DNA from: Methylomarinum sp965277025
Lineage (GTDB): Bacteria > Pseudomonadota > Gammaproteobacteria > Methylococcales > Methylomonadaceae
Direction: 5' to 3'
Assembly (NCBI GenBank): GCA_965277025.1
Contig: OZ255706.1
Coordinates: forward strand, 1,612,001 to 1,676,000
DNA: 64,000 nt
Shown: positions 52,666-62,126 of the stretch, one piece after another
How positions within the stretch are numbered: the first letter of the stretch is position 1
How the letters are laid out: every line of letters starts with the position of its first letter
The notes under the pieces: generated by a model
What the model saw: only the letters and a program-made list of their open reading frames with translations
Database searches by the model: none
Told to the model about the DNA's origin: nothing
Position numbers and translations under genes: made by a program

Positions 52666-54660
52666 TTATTTGAGGCAGTTTTTCACCGCTTCCACTACTT
52701 TATCAGCCGTGATGCCAAAATGTTCAAATAGTTGATCGGCTGGAGCCGATTCGCCAAAGGAGTCGATTCCAATGACCTTGCCGTTTAATCCAACATAGTT
52801 TTTCCAGAATAATGTTGAGCCGGCTTCGACAGCGACCCGGCATGTGATATCTGCTGGCAGAATCTGATCGCGATAGCTTTGCTCTTGAGCCTCAAAAACA
52901 TCGCAACTGGGCATCGATACCACGCGTGTCGGTATTTTTCGCCGGTTCAGCATGGTTGCAGCTTGCATGGCGATTTCAACTTCCGAACCGGTTGCGATTA
53001 AAATAGCTTTTGGCTGTTTGCTGGGCTCTTTGAGGATATAAGCGCCGCGCTGAATGTCTTCTAATTGCGCTGCAGTGCGTTTTTGATGTTCCAGGCCTTG
53101 CCGCGACAAAGCCAGTATCGTTGGGCCATTTTTACGTTCCAGTGCAGCTTTCCAGGCGACGGCTGTTTCAGCAGCATCACAAGGCCGCCAAACCGACATA
53201 TCGGGAATCATGCGCAGAGTGGATAGTTGCTCGACAGGCTGATGGGTCGGGCCATCTTCTCCCAGGCCGATGGAGTCGTGGGTGAAGACGAAAATGCTGC
53301 GAATTTTCATCAGTGCCGCCATGCGTAGCGCATTACGGGCATATTCAGAGAATATTAAAAATGTGCCACCGAAAGGTATTATGCCACCATGACAGGCCAT
53401 GCCATTCATGATGGCGGCCATGCCGAATTCACGTACGCCATAATGAATATAGTTGCCGCCTGGGTCATCGGTAATTTCCATCGATTCATCCCAGTCGGTC
53501 AGATTAGAAGGGGTCAAATCTGCCGAACCGCCCATGATTTCGGGTAAAACAGGCGCATAAGCATTAAGACAGTTTTGTGAAGCCTTGCGGCTGGCGATGG
53601 ATGGAGCTTGTTGTTGGGTTTCCTTGATAAAATCAGAACTGTGTTGATTCCAATTGTCTGGCAATTCATCTTGAAACCGCCGAATAAATTCTTCAGCCAG
53701 TTCAGGATATTTTTGTCGATAAATAGACAAACATTCCTGCCAACCCTGTTCAAGTTCTCGGCCTTTCTCGCGCGCATCCCATTTTTGATAAATTGCTTCG
53801 GGAATTTCAAATGCAGGGTGTGGCCAATGTAACAGCTTTTTGGCTTTTACAATTTCTTCTTCACCTAAAGGTGAGCCATGGACATGAGCGGTTCCCTGTT
53901 TATTGGGTGAACCATAACCAATAGTGGTGCGGCACATCAGTAAAGAAGGTTTGTGTTTGACCGAGCGAGCTTCTTCGATTGCGGCGCGAATAGACTCAGG
54001 ATCATGTCCATTGACGCGGCGGATAACATGCCAGTCATAAGCATCAAAGCGTTTGACGGTATTATCGGTAAACCAGCCGCTTACGCGACCATCGATGGAT
54101 ATGCCATTATCATCAAAAAAAACAATCAGCTTATCCAGGTGCAGCGTGCCGGCCAGGGAACAGGCTTCATGAGAAATTCCTTCCATCAGACAACCATCTC
54201 CGGCAAATACATAGGTGTAATGATCGACCAGGCTCAATTCGTCACTGTTGAACTGCTCGGCCAGGCATTGTTCAGCAATCGCCATGCCTACAGCATTGGC
54301 CAATCCCTGTCCTAAAGGGCCAGTAGTTGTTTCAACACCCGGGGTAAGGCCATATTCAGGATGTCCAGGAGTTTTGGAATGAAGCTGACGGAAACTTTTA
54401 AGGTCGTCAATAGTGAGATCATAGCCACTCAAATGGAGTAGTGAATACAGTAACATCGAGGCGTGGCCATTGGAGAGTACGAAGCGGTCGCGATTTGGCC
54501 AGGCTGGATTATTAGGATTGTGACGTAAATAGTCATTCCATAAAACTTCGGCTATGTCGGCCATACCCATAGGGGCGCCAGGATGTCCTGAATTGGCTTT
54601 TTGGATAGCGTCCATCGATAATGCCCGGATGGCGTTTGCTAGGTCGCGTCGGCTTGGCAT
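52666..54660 (-). CDS. tkt: transketolase
   Basis: Transfers two-carbon ketol units in the pentose phosphate (or ribulose monophosphate) pathway, using thiamine diphosphate. 664 aa from ATG 54660 (CAGGAG site; an upstream in-frame extension lacks homology). Motifs: NSGHPGAPMGMADIAEVLW, SNGHASMLLY, the TPP site GDGCLMEGISHEACSLAG, and the pyrimidine domain ending FEHFGITADKVV. Last gene of gapA-pyk-tkt; intact. Confidence 0.96.
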   Translation of the reverse strand: MPSRRDLANAIRALSMDAIQKANSGHPGAPMGMADIAEVLWNDYLRHNPNNPAWPNRDRFVLSNGHASMLLYSLLHLSGYDLTIDDLKSFRQLHSKTPGHPEYGLTPGVETTTGPLGQGLANAVGMAIAEQCLAEQFNSDELSLVDHYTYVFAGDGCLMEGISHEACSLAGTLHLDKLIVFFDDNGISIDGRVSGWFTDNTVKRFDAYDWHVIRRVNGHDPESIRAAIEEARSVKHKPSLLMCRTTIGYGSPNKQGTAHVHGSPLGEEEIVKAKKLLHWPHPAFEIPEAIYQKWDAREKGRELEQGWQECLSIYRQKYPELAEEFIRRFQDELPDNWNQHSSDFIKETQQQAPSIASRKASQNCLNAYAPVLPEIMGGSADLTPSNLTDWDESMEITDDPGGNYIHYGVREFGMAAIMNGMACHGGIIPFGGTFLIFSEYARNALRMAALMKIRSIFVFTHDSIGLGEDGPTHQPVEQLSTLRMIPDMSVWRPCDAAETAVAWKAALERKNGPTILALSRQGLEHQKRTAAQLEDIQRGAYILKEPSKQPKAILIATGSEVEIAMQAATMLNRRKIPTRVVSMPSCDVFEAQEQSYRDQILPADITCRVAVEAGSTLFWKNYVGLNGKVIGIDSFGESAPADQLFEHFGITADKVVEAVKNCLK

Positions 54661-54738
54661 AGATAAATCTCCTGAATGGTTTTCACAGCTATTATAACCA
54701 AACTGGCAGTAGGATGAAGATGGAAAAATGACAAGCAT

Positions 54739-54775
54739 AAAAAAACCGGGCGCTTGTAACAAGCCAGCCCGGTTT
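54739..54775 (-). terminator. terminator between pyk and tkt
   Basis: On the minus strand AAACCGGGC ... GCCCGGTTT with an inner GCTTG/CAAGC stem, then a T-run. It follows the pyk stop, so tkt may have its own promoter or receive readthrough. Confidence 0.8.
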
Positions 54776-54797
54776 CTGGAAGGACTAAAAGCGGTGG

Positions 54798-56237
54798 CTA
54801 AGGCGTCAAACCTTCTCCAACAATTACCACTTTCATGGAGTTGGTACCGCCTGACTGACCGTCCAGGTCACCTTTGGTGATGATGTATTGATCGCCTTTT
54901 TTCGCATGCTTGCGGGCTTTCAATTTATTGATGATGTTACGGTTGATTTCGATTTTATCCACGCTTTCAAACGGGAAGTGGACAGGAAAAACTCCGCGAT
55001 AGATGGTGACGCGATTCAATGTATCTTCGTTGCGACTGAAGGCAAAAATAGGAATGCCTGAGCTGATGCGTGACATCCATAAAGGCGTCGATCCTGATTC
55101 AGTCAATGCCGCAATACCAGCTATGTCGGTATGATTGGCCAGATACATTGCCGACATGGCGATACCTTCATCAATGCGTTCAAATTTTTCATCAACACGA
55201 TGGGTCGAACTTCTAACACTTGGTTGCTTCTCGGTTTCGGAGCAAATCCGAACCATCGCTTCGACAGTTTTAACCGGGTATTTACCGGATGCTGTTTCAG
55301 CCGACAACATGATCGCATCGGTGCCATCGACAATAGCATTGGCGACATCAAAGACTTCGGCTCGTGTTGGAATCGGGTTTTCTATCATCGACTCCATCAT
55401 TTGCGTTGCGGTAATGACAAAACGTTTTAATTGTCTGGAGCGTGAAATCAAATGTTTTTGGGCGGCAGGTAAGCGAGCATCACCAATTTCCACGCCTAAA
55501 TCACCACGGGCGACCATGATACCGTCAGAAGCGAGAATGATTTCATCGATGACTTCCATCGCTTCGGCGCGTTCAACTTTTGCGACGATAGCCGCATAAC
55601 ATCCTTCTGTTTCGATCAGACGGCGAGCTTCTTCCAGATCGGCGCCACTTCGAGGGAAGGAAATGGCGACAAAATCAGCATTGATTTTGCCAATGGTTTT
55701 AATGTCTTCTTTGTCTTTTTCAGTCAAAGCTGCAGCCGAAAGACCGCCGCCTAACAAATTGATACCCTTGTTGTTGGACAGAGCGCCTCCAACGACAACT
55801 TTACAATGAATACGTTTGCCGTCAGTTTCAACTACATCCAGAACGATACGGCCATCATCCAGCAATAAACGGTTACCGGGTTTAACTTCGGTAGCCAGTG
55901 GTTGGTAGGTGATGCCGACTTGGGTTTCATCACCATCATTTTCACCCAGATTGATGTCCAGATAAAAATCCTGGCCTTCTTCCAGCCAGACTTTTGAGTT
56001 TTTGAAACGAGCAATACGAATTTTCGGACCCTGCAAATCACATAAAATACCAACTCTACGGCCGGTTTTTTTGCTTAATTCGCGGACTCTGTTGGCACGA
56101 TCAATATGATCTTGAGCTGTGCCGTGGGAAAAGTTCATTCGAACCACGTCAACCCCTGCGGCAAACAAACCTTCCAGAACACCTGGTTGATCAGTTGCGG
56201 GGCCTAATGTGGCCAGAATTTTGGTTCTTCTTAGCAT
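54798..56237 (-). CDS. pyk: pyruvate kinase
   Basis: Converts phosphoenolpyruvate and ADP to pyruvate and ATP. 479 aa, the usual type II size. RRTKILATLGPATD, MNFSHGTAQDH, the Lys in ISFPRSG/VAKVERAEAM, the signature ATQMMESMIENPIPTRAEV, and DGTDAIMLSAETASGKYP. Downstream of gapA across one 150-bp repeat. Intact. Confidence 0.97.
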   Translation of the reverse strand: MLRRTKILATLGPATDQPGVLEGLFAAGVDVVRMNFSHGTAQDHIDRANRVRELSKKTGRRVGILCDLQGPKIRIARFKNSKVWLEEGQDFYLDINLGENDGDETQVGITYQPLATEVKPGNRLLLDDGRIVLDVVETDGKRIHCKVVVGGALSNNKGINLLGGGLSAAALTEKDKEDIKTIGKINADFVAISFPRSGADLEEARRLIETEGCYAAIVAKVERAEAMEVIDEIILASDGIMVARGDLGVEIGDARLPAAQKHLISRSRQLKRFVITATQMMESMIENPIPTRAEVFDVANAIVDGTDAIMLSAETASGKYPVKTVEAMVRICSETEKQPSVRSSTHRVDEKFERIDEGIAMSAMYLANHTDIAGIAALTESGSTPLWMSRISSGIPIFAFSRNEDTLNRVTIYRGVFPVHFPFESVDKIEINRNIINKLKARKHAKKGDQYIITKGDLDGQSGGTNSMKVVIVGEGLTP

Positions 56238-56327
56238 AATTTAAGTTTTTAGACTATCGTGAAAGCCAGGCAATGCTGGCGTCAGTAAATATTGATTGCC
56301 CACTTCCTTGTGGGCACCGTGGATAAT

Positions 56328-56486
56328 TAAGGAATCGCTGATTTATACACGGTTCCTACGGCACAGGGATGTACCGTCAAAATCAATGGTGCAAACCATG
56401 GATTTTGTGAGCAAAGCGAGAATCACACAACACTTTGCGTCCGCTGGTAAATCTCAGGGATGATTTGTTCAGCGTTTCCTTAAATG
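56328..56486. repeat. 150-bp palindromic repeat, copy E (inverted)
   Basis: Between gapA and pyk, in the reverse orientation to copies A-D: TTAAGGAATCGCTGA at the left, TCAGCGTTTCCTTAA at the right, with GGTGCAAACCATGGATTTTG and CACTTTGCG internal arms. Best example of the inverted ends with TTAA at both borders. The rest of 56238-56495 has nothing recognisable. Confidence 0.75.
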
Positions 56487-56495
56487 GTGTAAAAC

Positions 56496-57509
56496 TTATT
56501 TTGCATTCATCAATGCAATAGTGGTGTCCAGCATACGGTTAGAGAAACCCCACTCATTGTCATACCAGGCCAATACTTTAACCAGGTTACCATTGATCAC
56601 TTTAGTCAATGACTTGTCATATGTCGACGAAGCTGGATTGTGGTTGAAGTCGATAGAAACCAATGGTTTTTCATTGATATCCAAAATGCCTTTTAATGGG
56701 CCTTCAGATGCAGCAGTCAAAATTTCGTCGATTTCTTCTTTGCTGGTTTCGCGGCTTGCAGTAAAAGTCAAATCGACAATTGATACATTGATGGTTGGGA
56801 CGCGAACAGCAAAACCGTCCAGTTTGCCAGCCAGATCAGGAAGCACCAGGCCAACTGCTGCTGCGGCACCAGTTTTGGTTGGGATCATTGATTGCGTAGC
56901 AGAACGAGCGCGGCGCAGGTCAGTATGGAATACGTCTGTTAAAACCTGGTCATTGGTGTAAGAGTGAATGGTTGTCATCAGGCCTTGTTCAACACCAATA
57001 GTATCTTTCAAAGGCTGAACCAGTGGCGCCAGGCAGTTTGTTGTACAAGATGCGTTGGAAATAATCGTGTCAGAGGCTTTCAAGACATTATGGTTGACGC
57101 CATAAACAATGGTTGCGTCAACATCACTGCCGCCAGGAGCGGAAATAACGACTTTTTTAGCGCCAGCATCCAGGTGTGCGGAAGCTTTTGCCTTGCTGGC
57201 GAAGAAGCCAGTACATTCGTGAACGACATCAACTCCTAGCTCACCCCATGGCAATTTGGAAGGATCTCTTTCGGCAAAAACTTTGATTCTGTCGCCATTG
57301 ACAATCAAATCACCACCTTCGACGGTAACTTCGCCTGGGAATTTTCCGTGAGCGGAGTCGTATTGGGTCAGGTGCGCATTGGTGTTGGCATCGCCCAAGT
57401 CATTGATTGCAACGATCTGGATTTCATCGTTACGCCCTGCTTCGTAAAGTGCGCGAAGGACGTTACGTCCAATACGGCCATAGCCATTGATTGCAACTTT
57501 AATTGCCAT
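56496..57509 (-). CDS. gapA: glyceraldehyde-3-phosphate dehydrogenase
   Basis: 337-aa NAD-dependent enzyme of glycolysis/gluconeogenesis. Rossmann start INGYGRIGRNVLRALYEAGR, the catalytic Cys in SNASCTTNCLAPL, and WYDNEWGFSNRMLD at the end. Ribosome site CCGGAG. First gene of the gapA-pyk-tkt run. Intact. Confidence 0.97.
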   Translation of the reverse strand: MAIKVAINGYGRIGRNVLRALYEAGRNDEIQIVAINDLGDANTNAHLTQYDSAHGKFPGEVTVEGGDLIVNGDRIKVFAERDPSKLPWGELGVDVVHECTGFFASKAKASAHLDAGAKKVVISAPGGSDVDATIVYGVNHNVLKASDTIISNASCTTNCLAPLVQPLKDTIGVEQGLMTTIHSYTNDQVLTDVFHTDLRRARSATQSMIPTKTGAAAAVGLVLPDLAGKLDGFAVRVPTINVSIVDLTFTASRETSKEEIDEILTAASEGPLKGILDINEKPLVSIDFNHNPASSTYDKSLTKVINGNLVKVLAWYDNEWGFSNRMLDTTIALMNAK

Positions 57510-57619
57510 AGATTATATCTCCGGAGTGAATAAGAAAGAAAAAAGAATGTCATCACGACACGTGAAAAATTATTTTAAGTATAGCAAACAATAATACAGT
57601 TAGTCCATTTTTGAAAAAC

Positions 57620-57700
57620 AGCCGCTTTGTAAGCAAATCGGAAATCGTTGTCCGTTTGCGGGCGCTGACAGTATGGATGATTTGTTCAGCGTTTTCTTAA
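57620..57700. repeat. partial 150-bp repeat, broken by ISe
   Basis: Right half of the repeat (CTTTGTAAGCAAATCGG ... GGATGATTTGTTCAGCGTTTTCTTAA). Ends at the TTAA where ISe copy 3 is inserted; similar end sequence TTAA adjoins ISe in leuS. Confidence 0.6.
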
Positions 57701-57804
57701 CATGAAATGATCCATATCGAATGCGCAAGGAGTTCTCAGCCGTGAAAAGGCTGCTTATCCATATTCAATGAAGTAAGCTGGCTTAACCCGGTTGTGTTAT
57801 ATAA

Positions 57805-58908
57805 CTGATGTTACGCGCTACGCCGGATAATTGATAAAATTTGAGGATGAACAAAGAGAAATTAGACCTGTACACAGACTATTTAATCAGCAATACGAGC
57901 TATGCGACGGCGACGGGTTTGTCGTCAATGTTAGATGGAGAAGTTAGCCATGATAGTATCACGCGTTTTTTATCGTCCAGGACGTACACATCAAAAGACC
58001 TCTGGCTGGAGGTTAAACGAACAGTCCGGAAGATTGAAGAAGAATCAGGGTGTTTGATTTTTGACGATACAATCCAGGAGAAGCAATGGACAGACGAGAA
58101 TGAAGTCATTTGTTGGCATTATGACCATTGCCAGGGGCGGTCAGTCAAAGGCATCAATCTATTGAATGCCTTGTATCATACGGGCAATGTTTCGATACCC
58201 GTAGCCTTTGAAGTGGTCAAAAAACCGATTCAGTTTTGTGATATCAAAACAAAGCAGGTTAAACGAATGGCTACGGTGACCAAAAATGAGCTGATGCGTG
58301 CGATGATTCAACAGTGTTTGAACAATCGGCTTCAATTTCGCTATGTGTTGATGGATAGCTGGTTTACGGCTAAAGAGAATCTGGAGTTTATTGTTGACAA
58401 AGACAAACATTTCATTGGGGCTTTAAAGGATAATCGTTTGGTGGCGTTGAGCGTAGACGACAAGAAACAAGGAAAATTTACCCGTGTCAGTGACATTGCA
58501 TTAGAGGATAAACAAGCAGTACGCGGCTGGCTAAAAGGCTACCCACATGAAGTCCTGATTGTCCGGCGAATCTTTACAAACAAAGACGGCAGTACGGCAA
58601 CCGTTAATCTGGTGTGCAGTGATTTAACATTAACGGGTAAAAAGGTTGCGGCAATCTATCAGAAACGCTGGAAAGTCGAAGAATTTCATAAATCATTGAA
58701 ATCCAATGCCGGGTTGGCAAAGTCGCCTACTCGTACCCCAACAACACAAAACAATCATATTTTTATGGCCATTATGGCGGTCTTTAAACTGGAGCGTCTC
58801 AAAATAAAACACCAAACCAATCATTTTGCTTTGAAGGCTAAATTATATATCAAGGCTATTCGGCAGGCTTTTGCTGAATTGCAACAATTCAAGACCGCGT
58901 AACATCAG
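57805..58908 (+). mobile_element. ISb copy 4, nested in ISe
   Basis: 1104 bp; duplication TTATATAA (57797-57804, 58909-58916). 8 bp here, against 7 at the other three sites. Confidence 0.92.
57847..58902 (+). CDS. IS4-type DDE transposase (ISb)
   Basis: Intact; ATG preceded by TGAGG; one difference near the end (KLERLKIK for KLECLKIK). Confidence 0.88.
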   Translation: MNKEKLDLYTDYLISNTSYATATGLSSMLDGEVSHDSITRFLSSRTYTSKDLWLEVKRTVRKIEEESGCLIFDDTIQEKQWTDENEVICWHYDHCQGRSVKGINLLNALYHTGNVSIPVAFEVVKKPIQFCDIKTKQVKRMATVTKNELMRAMIQQCLNNRLQFRYVLMDSWFTAKENLEFIVDKDKHFIGALKDNRLVALSVDDKKQGKFTRVSDIALEDKQAVRGWLKGYPHEVLIVRRIFTNKDGSTATVNLVCSDLTLTGKKVAAIYQKRWKVEEFHKSLKSNAGLAKSPTRTPTTQNNHIFMAIMAVFKLERLKIKHQTNHFALKAKLYIKAIRQAFAELQQFKTA

Positions 58909-60115
58909 TTATATAACCGAATTTTATCAGCGCTCTGATCCAGCGTGGTGCATTGCGTTTGACAGCCATTTCTTCGTAGTCGATGGTCGAATCCCGGAAA
59001 TACTCGCCGCGACTAATCATGAAGTAACATGTCCGCAAAAGTTTGTGAGCCAGCGCAATGATGGCGCGTTGGTGACCTCGCCTAATCGCCAGTGATGTAT
59101 ATTTTGCCTGGAAAACCGATCGGGTTCGGCTGGCGGCATGGGCGCATTCGCAAAGCAGGCGACGCACATACGGGTTTCCTTTTCGCGTTCGTCCTGATTT
59201 GCGTTTGCCGGCAGACTCGTTGTTGCCGGGGCATATGCCCACCCATGACGCCAGCCGATCCGCACTGCCAAAGACAGTCATATCCGTTCCGATCTCAACA
59301 AGTAGCATGGCTGCTCCAATCAAATCAACACCGGGAATAGTCTGGAGCAATTGCAAAACCGTTTTCTCCTTCTCCAGTCCGGCCAGCAGTTGTGCATCGA
59401 ATCTGGCTATGCGTGCTTCCAAATCCTGAATATGCTGCATCAGTTCATTCAGTACGAAGCGATGGTGCTCGCTCAGCTCACCTTGCAGCGCCTCCAGTAT
59501 ATCGGCGCGCGGCGCTTTGAGACGATTGCTGGCCAGCTTCAACACATCATGCGCAGGCTGTCCTTCAATCAGCGCGTTAACCATGGCGCGCGCGGATTGC
59601 CCATGTACATCGCTGACCACCACGCCAAGCCGGATGCCGCCGTCGGTTAATACCTTGTGCAGTCTGTTCTTCTCAGCAGACAGCATCGACACCAACTTCT
59701 GTCGTTGACGTGAAATCAGGCGTAACTGCCGCATCTTTTCCGGTGGCACGAATGAACCGCGCAGCAGTCCGGCACGGGAAAGCATCGCCAGCCATTGCGC
59801 GTCGCCGATGTCCGTCTTGCGTCCCGGCACATTCTTCACATGCCGGGCATTGACGACCCTGGCGTAAATACCCACATGTTCCAAAGCTGCATATGGGCTT
59901 TTCCAGTAGATGCCGGTGCTTTCCATCACCACCTCATCCGGTGCGACAGACTGCACCCAATCGGCTAATGCACGTCGATCACGTTTGAATGCGCCAAACT
60001 GCCGATGCTCTGTCTGAATACCACCATCGGCCTGTTCAACCATGGCGCAGGCGGTAATCTGCTTTTGGTGAACATCCAACCCGATGACTCGCTTGTGTAT
60101 TGCAGTGAGTTCCAT
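58889..60115 (-). CDS. IS110-family transposase, tail altered by ISb
   Basis: 408 aa; identical in outline to the copies at 20505 and 22058 but the last four residues (TQPG after GYI) become TDVTRS from ISb. Both catalytic regions (KTDIGDAQW, GNNESAGKRK) are complete and the Arg of VPGRKTD is present, so it may still be active. Confidence 0.9.
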   Translation of the reverse strand: MELTAIHKRVIGLDVHQKQITACAMVEQADGGIQTEHRQFGAFKRDRRALADWVQSVAPDEVVMESTGIYWKSPYAALEHVGIYARVVNARHVKNVPGRKTDIGDAQWLAMLSRAGLLRGSFVPPEKMRQLRLISRQRQKLVSMLSAEKNRLHKVLTDGGIRLGVVVSDVHGQSARAMVNALIEGQPAHDVLKLASNRLKAPRADILEALQGELSEHHRFVLNELMQHIQDLEARIARFDAQLLAGLEKEKTVLQLLQTIPGVDLIGAAMLLVEIGTDMTVFGSADRLASWVGICPGNNESAGKRKSGRTRKGNPYVRRLLCECAHAASRTRSVFQAKYTSLAIRRGHQRAIIALAHKLLRTCYFMISRGEYFRDSTIDYEEMAVKRNAPRWIRALIKFGYITDVTRS

Positions 60116-60144
60116 TTCTTCCTCCTTTACTCTATGATTGAGCC

Positions 60145-60320
60145 TGGAAGGTGGCGGTTGCCTGGATGATCTGCCTGAGGGCGATGTAAATCGTCAACGG
60201 CCCTTTTAACATTCGCTCTTAAAGAAGCAATCCGGGGTTCGAGTCATCCATGGCAGGCTACGTTAGCAGTCGGGCTCTAAGGCTTCAAAGTAAAGCGCAG
60301 TCTTTAACCGCCATCTTCCA
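60145..60320 (-). ncRNA. candidate IS110 bridge RNA, copy 3
   Basis: Same 176-nt region as at 20300, closed by TGGAAGATGGCGGTT and AACCGCCACCTTCCA. It lies 29 nt before the transposase start, and its upstream end is genuine left-end DNA rather than a tandem junction. Confidence 0.57.
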
Positions 60321-60469
60321 CAAGGAACTCTACAACATTTCATCATGCGGGGTGGCAATTCTTGCGATGATCGTTAGTGGAAGCCGGGGAAGGAAAAGTA
60401 AATTATGCTTGCCTTTAAAAGTGTAACTGACTTAGCATTGGCGGCATTATATCAACCCTAAAGAGAGGA

Positions 60470-61552
60470 ATGATGAAAAGGCGTGACTTCATTTGTAAAA
60501 CCGGCGCGACATTGGCGACGGGGGCTGCAGTAACGGTACCAGGTATTGCGCAAGCAAAAGCAGAATTTAACTGGAAAATGGTAACGGCCTGGCCAAAGAA
60601 TTTTCCAGGGCTTGGAACGGGTGCTAATTTACTGGCGAAGCTGATTACCGATATGAGTGGTGGCCGGATCAAAGTCAAAGTTTATGGGGCGAGGGAATTG
60701 GTGCCGGCTTTTGAAGTATTCGATGCTGTGTCCAGTGGCACGGTACAAATGGGGCATGCCGGCGCTTATTACTGGAAAGGTAAATCAGAAGCAACGCAAT
60801 TTTTTTCTGCCGTGCCATTTGGATTGACCGCACAGGAAATGAATGCCTGGCTTTATTATGGGGGTGGCTTGGAATTATGGCAGGAGCGTTACAAACCTTT
60901 TGGCATTATTCCCGTTCCTGCGGGTAACACCGGTGTACAAATGGCCGGTTGGTTCAATAAGGAAATCAAGACTGTTGATGATCTTAAGGGATTGAAAATG
61001 CGTATTCCTGGGCTGGGCGGTGAAGTATTGAGACGAGCCGGTGGTACGACTGTCAATATGCCAGGCGGCGAACTGTTCACTTCGTTACAATCAGGCGCAT
61101 TGGATGCGACCGAATGGGTCGGGCCATACAATGATTTGGCTTTCGGCTTTTATAAAGTCGCCAAATATTATTATTATCCGGGCTGGCATGAGCCAGGTTC
61201 CAGCATGGAAGCTTTGATTAACGAAAAAGCCTTCAATAGTTTACCGAAAGATTTGCAGCAAATCGTATTGACGGCGTGCAAGGCAGCCAATCTGGATATG
61301 CTGTCGGAATATACCGCCCGCAATAACCAGGCTTTGGAAACTTTGATTAACAAACATAAAGTCAAGGTTGTGCCATTACCGGATGAGGTGTTGAAAAAAC
61401 TTAAAGTATTATCGGAGCAAGTGGTTGAAGAATTGGCAGATAAAGATCCAAAGGCCGATAAAATTTATCAATCAGTTTCCACTTTTCGTCGGCAAGTGAT
61501 GAAATGGGATGAAATTTCCGAATTTGCTTTTTTGCGGGCTCGTACTTTGTAA
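60470..61552 (+). CDS. TRAP-type solute-binding protein (DctP family)
   Basis: 360-aa periplasmic binding protein. Tat signal: MKRRDFICKTGATLATGAAV, cleaved near AQAKAEF. Family features: GGRIKVKVYGARELVPAFEVFDAVSSG, the conserved Arg in LKMRIPGLGGEVLR, and EWVGPYNDLAFGFYK. Related to TakP-like binders of 2-oxo acids or lactate. No dctQ or dctM membrane genes follow, so it is an orphan here. It begins about 90 bp downstream of an ISe, which may affect its expression. Confidence 0.9.
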   Translation: MMKRRDFICKTGATLATGAAVTVPGIAQAKAEFNWKMVTAWPKNFPGLGTGANLLAKLITDMSGGRIKVKVYGARELVPAFEVFDAVSSGTVQMGHAGAYYWKGKSEATQFFSAVPFGLTAQEMNAWLYYGGGLELWQERYKPFGIIPVPAGNTGVQMAGWFNKEIKTVDDLKGLKMRIPGLGGEVLRRAGGTTVNMPGGELFTSLQSGALDATEWVGPYNDLAFGFYKVAKYYYYPGWHEPGSSMEALINEKAFNSLPKDLQQIVLTACKAANLDMLSEYTARNNQALETLINKHKVKVVPLPDEVLKKLKVLSEQVVEELADKDPKADKIYQSVSTFRRQVMKWDEISEFAFLRARTL

Positions 61553-61772
61553 AAAGCATTGCAAAAAACCGAATGGTATAAATGAAATTTCCGACTCGGT
61601 GCATAACACTCTACACATCGTTTTCATCGCGCCCATGGCTCTTGCATGGGCGCATCAAAGCTTCACGCCATGCATTCGAAGCGCCAAAACCTTAAAAAAG
61701 CCATGTCCAGTGAGCTTGGTCCTGTTTTGTTGAAGCGGAGCTTCGGGACCAGCAAAGAAATGTAGATATGGC
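61553..61772. other. intergenic hairpins between convergent genes
   Basis: Two stem-loops: GCGCCCATG/CATGGGCGC (61629-61653) and GGTCC...GGGACC enclosing GAAGC/GCTTC (about 61720-61752). Neither has a T-run. They separate the TRAP gene from the PilZ gene; no coding sequence supported. Confidence 0.45.
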
Positions 61773-62126
61773 TTAAGGTTTACACCGGCGTTTGACGCAT
61801 TCAAACAAAAAATCATCCAGTTGCTGTTCTGGCAGGGGGCCGCTGAATTGCAAACCTAGGTCCACGCCGTGTTGACAATGGCGCCGTTTTCCGGAAATAG
61901 TGACAGGAACGCCGGATTGTGGCAATACAAAAACGATTTTGATTAGGCAGTCGTCCAGGTTAGTAGCAGCTGGGCGGTTTAAATGGATACGTAAGCCTCG
62001 ATAACTGATGTCCAGTACCTGACCAGAAATATGTAAAGGTTTGTCTTCGTGTGACTTGATGATAGTGATATTAGCCTGCAGATTTTCGGGTTTGACTCGG
62101 GTATAAACCCTTTTTCCAATCGTCAT
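61773..62126 (-). CDS. PilZ domain protein
   Basis: 117 aa with the c-di-GMP-binding RxxxR-type start (GKRVYTRVKPENL) and the DxSxxG motif in VLDISYRGLRIHL, followed by the beta-barrel. Its ATG overlaps the cyaA TGA (ATGA), so it is translationally coupled to adenylate cyclase. This suggests linked cAMP and c-di-GMP signalling. Confidence 0.85.
   Translation of the reverse strand: MTIGKRVYTRVKPENLQANITIIKSHEDKPLHISGQVLDISYRGLRIHLNRPAATNLDDCLIKIVFVLPQSGVPVTISGKRRHCQHGVDLGLQFSGPLPEQQLDDFLFECVKRRCKP

Larger units (their letters stand above)
57701..60377 (-). mobile_element. ISe copy 3 (IS110 family) with nested ISb
   Basis: Left end (CTAACGATCATCGCAAG) at 60361-60377 and right end (GATCATTTCATG on the minus strand) at 57701. 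ISb is inserted near the end of the transposase gene with an 8-bp duplication. Upstream is the orphan TRAP gene's leader. Confidence 0.88.
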
